From assembly GCF_031454135.1 (NCBI RefSeq), contig NZ_JAVDQF010000001.1, forward strand, positions 2,108,001 to 2,172,000: DNA of 64,000 bases. Direction: 5' to 3'. The notes under the pieces were generated by a model. It did no database searches, was not told where the DNA came from, and saw nothing but the letters and a program-made list of their open reading frames with translations. This stretch comes from Arthrobacter russicus (lineage in GTDB: Bacteria; Actinomycetota; Actinomycetes; Actinomycetales; Micrococcaceae). Within the stretch, counting starts at the first letter, position 1; each line of letters starts with the position of its first letter. Position numbers and translations under genes: made by a program. Below are positions 1 to 6,760 of the stretch, piece after piece.

Positions 1-552
1 AATGCCGGCGGGGCCCGGCTCGGCGTGCAGCACTTGATCGCGCACGGGCACCGCAAAATCGCCTGTTTGAGCGACGGGAGCAATCTCTACAGCGTCCGGC
101 AGCGAATCGAGGCCTACCGCCAGGCCTTGGCGGAGGCCGGCATCCAGGCCGAGCCGGTCCTGGAGCACAGCGATGGCCACGATGGCCTGGACCTCGGGCA
201 GTGGCTCGAAGCCGCCGACGCTTTGCCGGAATCGGATCGGCCCACCGCGTTGTTCTGCACCAACAGCCGGGCTTCGGTCGCGGTACTGCGCGCCTTGCGC
301 AACCGCAGCGGCGCCGAACCGGGGGCGCCGTGGCCGGCATTGCTCTGCTTCGACGACTTCGAATTGGCCGACGTCGTACAGCCGGGCATCACCGTGGTGG
401 CGCAGGATCCGGCCGCGATCGGCGCGGCAGCGGCGGATTTGCTGTTCCGTCGGCTCGATGGCGACACCGGCCCGGCGAGCACTATCACGGTGCCGACCCG
501 GCTGATCGTGCGGGGCTCCGCTGAAACGCCTCCGGTCAGTGGGCGGCGCTGA
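1..552 (+). CDS. LacI-family transcriptional regulator, C-terminal part (5' truncated)
   Basis: The reading frame is open from the first base of the window, so the N-terminal helix-turn-helix lies outside it. What remains is about 183 residues of the periplasmic-binding-protein-like effector domain. It starts with the typical GGARLGVQHLIAHGHRKIA pattern and ends with the family C-terminal strands (FDDFELADVVQPGITVVAQD, then RLIVRGS). Such domains bind a sugar or related effector and release the dimer from its operator. The effector cannot be told from this fragment. It converges on the HxlR gene and overlaps its 3' end by 17 bases. Confidence 0.85.
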   Translation, partial: NAGGARLGVQHLIAHGHRKIACLSDGSNLYSVRQRIEAYRQALAEAGIQAEPVLEHSDGHDGLDLGQWLEAADALPESDRPTALFCTNSRASVAVLRALRNRSGAEPGAPWPALLCFDDFELADVVQPGITVVAQDPAAIGAAAADLLFRRLDGDTGPASTITVPTRLIVRGSAETPPVSGRR

Positions 553-919
553 GCACCGCGTCCTCGATGGCCGCGTCGTATTCGTCCTGCGCGGCCGCCA
601 TTCTGCCGACATTCTGTTCCGCCCAGGTGCGCAGGGTCTTCAACGCGGGCAGCAGGCTCGCGCCCAATTCCGTCAGCTGGTAGTCCACCCGCGGCGGCAC
701 CTGGGCAAATACCGTCCGGGTCAACAAACCGTCGCGTTCCAGTGTGCGCAACGTCTGGGTGAGCACCTTGGGGGTGACCACCGCGACCTTGGCCCGCAAA
801 TCGCTGAACCGCATCGGCCCGGGCTCGAGCACTTGGATCACCAGGGTGGCCCACTTGTCTCCGATCCGTTGGAACACCAGCCGGGACGGACAGTTCGGAT
901 CCATGATGTTGGTTTCCAT
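536..919 (-). CDS. HxlR-family winged-helix regulator
   Basis: A 127-residue MarR/HxlR-type DNA-binding protein. The winged helix spans about residues 10-100 (FSDLRAKVAVVTPKVLTQTL, then LERDGLLTR and the wing PPRVDYQLT). A single N-terminal cysteine at residue 10 (PNCPSR) sits where HxlR proteins such as YodB and HypR carry the thiol that senses quinones or electrophiles. It is divergent from an NAD(P)-binding oxidoreductase, the usual target of such regulators. A second methionine at residue 6 is an alternative start. Sensing by Cys10 is inferred from the family. Confidence 0.9.
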   Translation of the reverse strand: METNIMDPNCPSRLVFQRIGDKWATLVIQVLEPGPMRFSDLRAKVAVVTPKVLTQTLRTLERDGLLTRTVFAQVPPRVDYQLTELGASLLPALKTLRTWAEQNVGRMAAAQDEYDAAIEDAVLSAAH

Positions 920-940
920 GAGTATCTTCCAGGTTACTGA

Positions 941-973
941 GTATCTTTGAAGCCATCAGTGTCAAATGGATAC
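941..973. promoter_or_regulatory. Candidate HxlR operator
   Basis: Between the divergent HxlR and oxidoreductase genes is an interrupted inverted repeat: GTATCTTTGA at 941-950 and TCAAATGGATAC at 962-973 (reverse complement GTATCCATTTGA). A further GTATC copy lies at 922-926. Position and symmetry fit the binding site of the adjacent repressor. This is inferred; no footprint exists. Confidence 0.45.
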
Positions 974-1008
974 TTTTAGATTATCCGAAAACCAACCCAG
1001 GAGGAAAC

Positions 1009-1626
1009 ATGAAAATCGCCATCATCGGAGCCACCGGCATGGTCGGCCGCGAAATCACCGTCGAAGCTCTCCGCCGTGGGCACCAGGTCACCGCGGCGAG
1101 CCGCAGCGGGGCCGCCGTGGAGGGTGCCCCCGCGGCCACCCCGCAGGCCCTCGAACTAGGCGACTCCGCGGCGCTCCGCAGCTTGGCCCAAAGCAACGAT
1201 GTCATCATTTCGGCGACCGGACCGAGCCGCACCGGAGGTGATCACGACGCTTGGTTGGCGCAGAACCAGCAGGCCTTCGACGCGGTCGGCGATACCCGGA
1301 TCCTGGTGGTCGGCGGGGCGGGCTCGTTGCAGTTGCCGGATGGCAGCCGGTTGGTCGACGCCCCGGACTTCCCCGACGCCTATCGGTCCGAGGCGCTCAG
1401 TGCCGCCCGGCTGTTGGACGTCCTGCGCAGCCAACCGAACCGGCTGGACTGGACGATGCTCTGCCCGTCCCCGGTCATCACTCCGGGCGAGCGCACCGGA
1501 AACTACACCACTGCCCGGGACGAGGTGGCCGGCCCGAAAATCTCCAGCCAAGACTTCGCCGTCGCCATGCTCGACGAAGTGGAGCACCCGGCGCATCGCC
1601 GGGCCCGGTTCACCGCAGCCAACTGA
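1009..1626 (+). CDS. NAD(P)-dependent oxidoreductase, NmrA/YwnB-like
   Basis: A 205-residue atypical short-chain dehydrogenase. It has an N-terminal Rossmann nucleotide-binding motif GATGMVG (residues 7-13), a central VVGGAGS segment and the typical DWTMLCPSPVI stretch near residue 150. Members act as cytosolic NAD(P)H reductases or redox sensors. AGGAGG lies just before the ATG. The divergent HxlR gene suggests induction by electrophiles or quinones. The substrate is unknown. Confidence 0.88.
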   Translation: MKIAIIGATGMVGREITVEALRRGHQVTAASRSGAAVEGAPAATPQALELGDSAALRSLAQSNDVIISATGPSRTGGDHDAWLAQNQQAFDAVGDTRILVVGGAGSLQLPDGSRLVDAPDFPDAYRSEALSAARLLDVLRSQPNRLDWTMLCPSPVITPGERTGNYTTARDEVAGPKISSQDFAVAMLDEVEHPAHRRARFTAAN

Positions 1627-1716
1627 ATCCACCCCAGCCGCCCGGCGCGCAGCGGGTCAGGGGTGCCGGAATGCCCTGGCCTGCTGCCGCCGGGTCGCGG
1701 ACCAGCCGGGCAGCGT

Positions 1717-3165
1717 TCACGGCAAGCGACGAGCGGTGAATCCGTCCAGCAGCGGATCGTCGACGCCGCTGCGGCGGAGCAGATCACGCCGCGGATCGAG
1801 CACGTCCCGCACCACCAAAGCCAACATCACCAAAGTAACGATGTTCGAGGTCAGCACCGCCAGTGCGTAATAGGGCAAATCGATCCCGTGCTGAGCGTTG
1901 TTGTCGCCCAACACCACGCCCAAGTGGAGCAGTTGTGCCAGATAGAACAGGATTCCGAAGAGCTGCCAGATCAGCAAGGCGCGCCAACGCGGCCGGGCCA
2001 GCGCGAACAATGGCAGTAGCCACACCAGGTGTTCCGGAACCGCATATTTGTCCACCACCAGGAACCAGCCCACGAGCAGCACCGCCAGCTGCGCGAGCCT
2101 GGGCGTCTGCCCGGTTTTGAAACACAGCACCGCGACGCCCAGCACGCCGAGCAGCAGCAACGCCGCCGAAACCAGCGAAGCCGCCACCGGGTCGATCCCG
2201 CCGACCCCGATGCGCTCGGCCAGCGCATTGCCCAGGTAGTAGAACGACCCGGTTGCCGGCTTGCCGTTCCAGGCATCGGTCCAGAAATTGAACCACGCCG
2301 GTCGGCTGAGCAGCATCACCGGAAGATTGACCACCAGCCAGCTCAACAAGCCGCCGACCAGCAGATGGAAAAGCACGGAGCGGAACCCGCGGCGCCACAG
2401 CACCAACGCGGCCGCCAAGAGGATCAACCCGGCGTAAGGCTGCACCGAGACGGCCAGGCCCAACACCACGCCGGAGGCCATCGCGCGCCGCCGGGACAGC
2501 AAGAACAGCGCCACTGCGGACAATGCCGCAGCCCACAGGTCCCAACTGGAAAATGCCGTGAAAAGCAGCAGCGGCGAAGCCGCGAACACCGCAGCATCCC
2601 AGGGACGACGCCGGTTGCTGCGGGCCAGGGCCAGCACTCCGATCAGCCAAACCAGTACCAGTAGGAAGGCATTGAGATCGAAAAACCCGAGCACCCGGGC
2701 ATTGCCGGTCCCGGCGAACCCGCTCAACCAAGCGGTGACTCCGGCGATCAGTCCGGTCAGCGGCGGGTAGTCGAATCCGGTGTTCGCTGCGGAGAACGGG
2801 AAAACTTCGCCGATGCGGTAGGTTCCGAAAGCATTCGGGAACTCCGAGTAACAGGTAGTCGAGTACTGGTCCGGCGTCACCCAGCCGGCCCGCCGGCAAT
2901 GGTCTTTGAACAGCAGCGCAAGCAGGCCCGATGCCAGCACCATAAAGACCAGGACCCGCTCTACGCTGAAGAATCCGGTCCGAGTCTGCCCCGGCGCCGT
3001 GTGCTTCCCGAGCGGGCCGCCAACCACCTCGGTCGACTTGGCCAAAAAGGAATCACTCCGGCTGGGCACCACAATGCGGCGGGCCGGCCGGCGTCGGAAT
3101 TCCTGCATGAAATCGAGCATACCGGGGCCAATCGCCGGCACCCGCACCCAGCAGGCCCGTCCCAT
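1717..3165 (-). CDS. GT87-type (DUF2029) integral membrane glycosyltransferase
   Basis: About 480 residues with roughly ten hydrophobic segments, beginning with VLVFMVLASGLLALLF near residue 71. An acidic first loop carries FPFSAANTGFDYPPLTGL; the DYPPL motif is typical of polyprenol-phosphate-mannose-dependent mannosyltransferases of family GT87. Such enzymes extend cell-envelope glycans at the outer face of the membrane. The start is uncertain: no clear ribosome-binding site precedes any candidate, and methionines at 3120 and 3108 would shorten the basic N-terminus. The acceptor is unknown. Confidence 0.75.
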   Translation of the reverse strand: MGRACWVRVPAIGPGMLDFMQEFRRRPARRIVVPSRSDSFLAKSTEVVGGPLGKHTAPGQTRTGFFSVERVLVFMVLASGLLALLFKDHCRRAGWVTPDQYSTTCYSEFPNAFGTYRIGEVFPFSAANTGFDYPPLTGLIAGVTAWLSGFAGTGNARVLGFFDLNAFLLVLVWLIGVLALARSNRRRPWDAAVFAASPLLLFTAFSSWDLWAAALSAVALFLLSRRRAMASGVVLGLAVSVQPYAGLILLAAALVLWRRGFRSVLFHLLVGGLLSWLVVNLPVMLLSRPAWFNFWTDAWNGKPATGSFYYLGNALAERIGVGGIDPVAASLVSAALLLLGVLGVAVLCFKTGQTPRLAQLAVLLVGWFLVVDKYAVPEHLVWLLPLFALARPRWRALLIWQLFGILFYLAQLLHLGVVLGDNNAQHGIDLPYYALAVLTSNIVTLVMLALVVRDVLDPRRDLLRRSGVDDPLLDGFTARRLP

Positions 3166-3250
3166 TGCCGGATTCAGTGGGCAGAGACGTCTGAACCCGC
3201 CGAACCGCTCGATTGGACGGGCGGGGAAGCGGGATTGCCGCGGTTAAACG

Positions 3251-3282
3251 AAGCAGCCCACGCTGGGCGGCGTGGGCTGCTT
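3251..3282 (-). terminator. Rho-independent terminator after the small-peptide genes
   Basis: A perfect 13-bp stem (AAGCAGCCCACGC / GCGTGGGCTGCTT) with a 6-base loop. On the minus strand it is followed by CGTTTAA, a short U-rich tail. It lies just downstream of the 43-residue peptide gene and would separate that transcript from the glycosyltransferase gene. A minus-strand open frame starting at 3310 after GAGGAGG runs through the hairpin; it was not called a gene. Confidence 0.7.
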
Positions 3283-3335
3283 GCTGTGCATTCGGCGTCG
3301 ATGGGGTCATCTTCAGCCTCCTCAGGTAGCAAGAC

Positions 3336-3467
3336 TCAGCGGATGTTGAAGATGTTCATCGAGTTCAAGTCGTTCTGCACTCGCTCGCGGGTGCGGGCGA
3401 TCTGCTTCTCGTCGATCGGAGCGAAGAAGATGCGCTTGATCGTGGACTTCGAGGGGAAGGGATTCAT
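3336..3467 (-). CDS. 43-residue peptide with near-consensus ribosome-binding site
   Basis: An unrecognised 43-residue peptide, Lys/Arg-rich and amphipathic, with no signal peptide or membrane segment (starts MNPFPSKSTIKRIFFAPIDE, ends NSMNIFNIR). The site AAGGAGGTGA lies five bases before the ATG and is close to a perfect anti-16S match. Codons are those favoured in highly expressed actinobacterial genes (ATC, TTC, AAG, CGC). Its ATG overlaps the stop codon of an 18-codon upstream frame. A terminator follows. It is probably a real, strongly translated small protein; the function is unknown. Confidence 0.6.
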   Translation of the reverse strand: MNPFPSKSTIKRIFFAPIDEKQIARTRERVQNDLNSMNIFNIR

Positions 3468-3520
3468 CGTGGGTCACCTCCTTGCGCGGTGTTGCAGGGA
3501 AACAGAGTGAGGAAAGGCAT
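3464..3520 (-). CDS. 18-residue upstream open reading frame (possible leader peptide)
   Basis: Starts MPFLTLFPCNTAQGGDPR and ends with TGA sharing bases with the ATG of the 43-residue peptide (CGATGAAT). GGAGA lies five bases before its own ATG. The arrangement suggests translational coupling, or a leader that exposes the strong ribosome-binding site contained within it. No regulatory codon run is apparent. It is short enough to have arisen by chance. Confidence 0.35.
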   Translation of the reverse strand: MPFLTLFPCNTAQGGDPR

Positions 3521-3596
3521 AGGTTCTCCAGTGGAATGGCAAAGCCAGAGGATGTTGCTGAATGAATACGTTATTTTTGGCGCGACAATTTAGCAC

Positions 3597-3661
3597 TAAT
3601 CGAATAATCGAATAATCGACCGCGTAATTGGACGCATAAAAGCGCGAACAGTTTATGCGTC
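3597..3661. repeat. 8-bp tandem repeat and 10-bp inverted repeat upstream of the peptide gene
   Basis: Three tandem 8-mers (TAATCGAA, TAATCGAA, TAATCGAC) at 3597-3620 are followed by a perfect inverted repeat GACGCATAAA / TTTATGCGTC at 3631-3640 and 3652-3661. The stretch is AT-rich against a high-GC background. It lies between the two small-peptide genes, so it may hold a promoter with an operator, or a weak terminator of the upstream gene. Confidence 0.45.
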
Positions 3662-3728
3662 TGATTGATTCAAAGCAGCCACGAATCCCAAGGATCGTCG
3701 TGGGAGGCGCCTTCGCGCCGAAGCTCAG

Positions 3729-3824
3729 TTAACGGGAACCGAGAATGCCACGAGTTGGGGCCTGGTACGCTGCGATCTTGTGACCGATCTTGCCGGCATC
3801 TACTGCGTTCATGTTGTAAAACAT
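3729..3824 (-). CDS. 31-residue peptide with strong ribosome-binding site
   Basis: An unrecognised 31-residue basic peptide starting MFYNMNAVDAGKIGHKIAAY and ending PTRGILGSR. AAGGGAGG is placed seven bases before this ATG, which fixes the start. The frame stays open upstream (ATGs at 3896 and 3917), so a longer 55-62 residue form cannot be excluded. There is no cysteine, lipobox or membrane segment. The same strand carries another strongly initiated peptide gene 260 bp downstream. A signalling, bacteriocin-like or RiPP-precursor role is possible, but no modification or export gene is adjacent. Confidence 0.5.
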   Translation of the reverse strand: MFYNMNAVDAGKIGHKIAAYQAPTRGILGSR

Positions 3825-3942
3825 TTTGAGGCCTCCCTTCATCTCGTGACTGACAGCCCAGGCGGATGCGCTGAACTCGTTAATAACGTACACCATGAAT
3901 TCGGCGCTCCGCCACAAAAATCCGAAGATTCTTGAAAATACT

Positions 3943-3960
3943 GTGAGAATTACGTCTCAC
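3943..3960. promoter_or_regulatory. Palindrome GTGAGA-N6-TCTCAC upstream of the 31-residue peptide gene
   Basis: A perfect 6-bp inverted repeat with 6-bp spacer in AT-rich DNA. On the minus strand TATTTT follows soon after, which could be a -10 element for the peptide gene. The layout is that of a repressor operator overlapping a promoter. No adjacent regulator gene is obvious. It also lies just past the phosphatase stop codon, but without the U-tract of a terminator. Confidence 0.4.
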
Positions 3961-3992
3961 TCGTGATCTCGGCATTGTGGCCCGCCCCGGGG

Positions 3993-4670
3993 CTAGAGTC
4001 CCCATTGCTCGACGGCGGGCGTCCGCTTGTCCCAGCCGAGCGTGCAGACTTTGGCCGTGCCGAGCACGAAATGCCGGCCTTCGGTGGCCGGCAGATCCAA
4101 CCAACGCGCGGTCAGCACCCGGAGGAAGTGGCCGTGCGCCACGAGCAGCGCCTGGTTCACCACCCGGCCCGCCGCCGGACCCTCCGGCTCCGCCGGCTGC
4201 GGCGAAAGCACCCGGGCGATCACCGCGTCGGCCCGGGCTGCGACCTGTTCGATGGTTTCACCGCCAGGCACGCCATCTTGCCAGATCAGATAACCGGGGC
4301 GGCTGCGACGCACCTCGGCGCTGTCCACGCCTTCGTAATCGCCGTAGTCCCACTCGTGCGCCAACGGTTCCACGATCGCCGCCGAGAACCCGGCCAGCTC
4401 CGCGGTCCGCCGGGCCCGTTGCGAGGGCGAACTCAAGACCAGGTCGAAGTCGACACCGGCCAAGGCGGGCCGTGCCGACAACGCCTGTTCTTCGCCGTGC
4501 TCGGTCAACGGAAGGTCGGTCAGGCCGGTGTACCGCCCGCTGCGCGACCATTCGGTCTCGCCGTGCCGCAGCAACCACAATTTGGGCAGCGTCACATGGT
4601 CCCAGGGCACCGCGTCGGCGACCGGTCCGGTTTCCTTCGAAGGGCCTTTGCTGCTTGGCTCAGTGCTCAT
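3993..4670 (-). CDS. Histidine phosphatase family protein (phosphoglycerate mutase-like)
   Basis: A 225-residue protein of the histidine phosphatase superfamily. The phosphoacceptor motif LLRHGETEW is at residues 33-41, the acid/base region is near residue 105 (HEWDYGDYEG), and the second conserved histidine is in LLVAHGHFLR near residue 178. The substrate is not predictable. The chosen ATG lies inside the last codons of the CCA-adding enzyme gene (11-bp overlap), implying translational coupling. A longer upstream frame lacks homology. Confidence 0.88.
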   Translation of the reverse strand: MSTEPSSKGPSKETGPVADAVPWDHVTLPKLWLLRHGETEWSRSGRYTGLTDLPLTEHGEEQALSARPALAGVDFDLVLSSPSQRARRTAELAGFSAAIVEPLAHEWDYGDYEGVDSAEVRRSRPGYLIWQDGVPGGETIEQVAARADAVIARVLSPQPAEPEGPAAGRVVNQALLVAHGHFLRVLTARWLDLPATEGRHFVLGTAKVCTLGWDKRTPAVEQWGL

Positions 4671-6120
4671 CGTCCACGCTTCCTGTCGATTCCTCGGCCG
4701 CCGGCGATCCGGGTCCGTGCTCCTGCCACCAGCCGTGCAGGCGGCGCTGTGCTTCCTCGGCGCCCAAGGGGCCATGCTCCATCCGCTCCTCGAGCAGGAA
4801 TTTGTAGGCCTTGCCTACCAACGGTCCCGGAGCCAGCCCCAGCAGGGCCATGATCTGCGCGCCGTCGAGATCGGGCCGGATCGCGCCAAGCTCTTCCTGT
4901 TCCGCCAATGCCGCGATCCGCTGTTCCAAATCGTCATAGGCGAACGCCAAGCGATCGGCTTTGCGCTGGTTGCGGGTGGTCACATCGGAACGGGTCAACC
5001 GGTGCAACCGCTCCAACACCGGGCCGGCGTCGGTGACGTACCGGCGCACTGCCGAATCCGTCCAGCCGGCTTCCCCATAACCGTAGAAACGCATATGCAA
5101 CTCCACCAGGCGGGCCACCGCCTTGATCGTGTCGTTGTCGAACCGCAAAGCCTTCATCCGCTTCGCGGTGAGCTTGGCGCCGACCACATCGTGGTGCCGG
5201 AAGCTCACCGCCCCGGAAGGTTCGAAGCGGCGGGTGGCCGGTTTCCCGACGTCGTGCATCAACGCCGCGAACCGGAGCACGAAGTCCGGACCGGGCACCG
5301 GCCCATCCGGACCGGTTTCCAAACCGGCCGCCTGCTCGAGGACCTGCAGCGAATGCTGATAGACGTCCTTGTGCCGGTGATGTTCATCGACTTCGAGTTG
5401 CAAAGCCGAAACTTCGGGCAACATCTGATCGGCCAAGCCCGTGCTGACCAGAACATCCACGCCGAGCCGGGCTTGCGGCGCGCAGATCAGCTTGGTCAGC
5501 TCGTCGCGGACCCGCTCCGCGGAAATCATGTTGATCCGTTCGGCCATTTCGATCATCGCGCCTTCGACCTCGGGATGCAGCGCCACCCCGAGCTGGGCCA
5601 CGAATCGCGCTGCGCGCATCATCCGGAGCGGATCGTCGGAAAACGAATCCTCAGCCCGGCCCGGCGTGCGCAGCACTCCGGCGTAAAGGTCCTTGATCCC
5701 ACCGTGCGGATCGACCAGTTCCATCCCCGGCAAGCGCAAAGCCATGGCGTTCATGGTGAAATCCCGGCGTTGCAGATCAGCCTCGAGCGAATCCCCGAAA
5801 GCCACCTCGGGCTTGCGTGAATCCGGATCGTAGGCTTCCGCCCGATACGTGGTCACCTCGATGGTGAATTCGCGTTTGCGCAATCCGATCGTGCCGAAAG
5901 CCCGGCCGATCTCCCAAAAGGCATCCGCCCAGCCCTTGATCACGGCGAGCGTCTGGTCCGGGGTGGCGTCCGTGGTGAAATCCAAGTCCGGTGACTGCCG
6001 GCCCAGAAAAAGATCCCGCACCGGCCCGCCCACCAGGGAGAGTTCAAAACCGGCGTCGACAAAGCGTTGTCCCAGCTCAAGGACGATCGGATCGAGAGTG
6101 GAGCTGTCCAGAACGTGCAT
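4660..6120 (-). CDS. pcnA: CCA tRNA nucleotidyltransferase
   Basis: A 486-residue class II nucleotidyltransferase that adds or repairs the 3' CCA end of tRNAs. The head domain has GGPVRDLFLG and DLDFTTDA (metal-binding carboxylates) near residues 33-55, then the neck region with DPLRMMRAARF. An HD domain follows (RFAALMHDVGKPATR), as is typical of the actinobacterial enzyme. Two adjacent ATGs are possible; the second is better spaced from AAGGA. No tRNA gene encodes CCA here, consistent with need for the enzyme. It is divergent from the NUDIX gene with only about 40 bp between. Confidence 0.95.
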   Translation of the reverse strand: MHVLDSSTLDPIVLELGQRFVDAGFELSLVGGPVRDLFLGRQSPDLDFTTDATPDQTLAVIKGWADAFWEIGRAFGTIGLRKREFTIEVTTYRAEAYDPDSRKPEVAFGDSLEADLQRRDFTMNAMALRLPGMELVDPHGGIKDLYAGVLRTPGRAEDSFSDDPLRMMRAARFVAQLGVALHPEVEGAMIEMAERINMISAERVRDELTKLICAPQARLGVDVLVSTGLADQMLPEVSALQLEVDEHHRHKDVYQHSLQVLEQAAGLETGPDGPVPGPDFVLRFAALMHDVGKPATRRFEPSGAVSFRHHDVVGAKLTAKRMKALRFDNDTIKAVARLVELHMRFYGYGEAGWTDSAVRRYVTDAGPVLERLHRLTRSDVTTRNQRKADRLAFAYDDLEQRIAALAEQEELGAIRPDLDGAQIMALLGLAPGPLVGKAYKFLLEERMEHGPLGAEEAQRRLHGWWQEHGPGSPAAEESTGSVDDEH

Positions 6121-6163
6121 CATAGTTCCTTAAGCCTGCCAGACTTTCGTTAGAGTGGGGTGC

Positions 6164-6706
6164 ATGGCCCATCCAGTCCCGAGTGCACCCAAGCGCACGC
6201 CGTTGCCTTCGGCGATCAATGCGCAGATGCCGCCCGGGCAACCGCTGAGCAGCTTGTCCTCGCTGCCCACGGTGGAGGAAGTCTCGGCCGGCGGCGTCGT
6301 GGTGGACAAGCACGACGGCGGCCTGCGGGTGGCAATCATCGCCCGGCTCAACCGCGGCGGCCGGGTGGAATGGTGCTTGCCCAAAGGACATCCGGAAGGC
6401 GAGGAGACGCACGCGCAGGCAGCGGTCCGGGAAATCGCCGAGGAGACCGGCATCGAAGGCACGGTGCTCGCCCCGCTGGGCAGCATCGACTACTGGTTCA
6501 CGGTCACCGGCCACCGGGTGCACAAAACCGTGCACCATTTCCTGCTGCGTGCCACCGGCGGCGAGCTGACCATCGAAAACGATCCGGACCACGAGGCGAT
6601 CGATGTGGCCTGGGTGGAATTGCCGGATCTGGCCAAGCGGCTGTCCTTCCCGAATGAGCGCCGGATCGCCGATCTGGCCGGCGCGAGCTTGCCGCAGGAC
6701 TTCTGA
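6164..6706 (+). CDS. NUDIX hydrolase
   Basis: A 180-residue protein with a complete Nudix box GX5EX7REUXEEXGU (GHPEGEE, then AAVREIAEETGI) near residues 86-108. It hydrolyses a nucleoside diphosphate linked to another group; the substrate is not evident. The N-terminal 35 residues are Pro/Ser-rich and low in complexity. A GTG nine bases upstream is an alternative start. This NUDIX gene next to pcnA and murJ is a conserved actinobacterial arrangement. Confidence 0.92.
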   Translation: MAHPVPSAPKRTPLPSAINAQMPPGQPLSSLSSLPTVEEVSAGGVVVDKHDGGLRVAIIARLNRGGRVEWCLPKGHPEGEETHAQAAVREIAEETGIEGTVLAPLGSIDYWFTVTGHRVHKTVHHFLLRATGGELTIENDPDHEAIDVAWVELPDLAKRLSFPNERRIADLAGASLPQDF

Positions 6707-6760
6707 AACGCGGTTCGCCGGACCCTGCCGCAAGGCACTCGCATGGGATGATGGTGGCAA

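Noticed and set aside
3053-3310. An 85-codon minus-strand frame starting after GAGGAGG downstream of the 43-residue peptide
   Set aside because: It reads straight through a perfect 13-bp terminator hairpin and into the glycosyltransferase start, and the composition is unlike a protein. The ribosome-binding site alone is not enough.
3597-3661. CRISPR-like array
   Set aside because: The repeat units are only 8 bp without spacers, and no cas genes are present.
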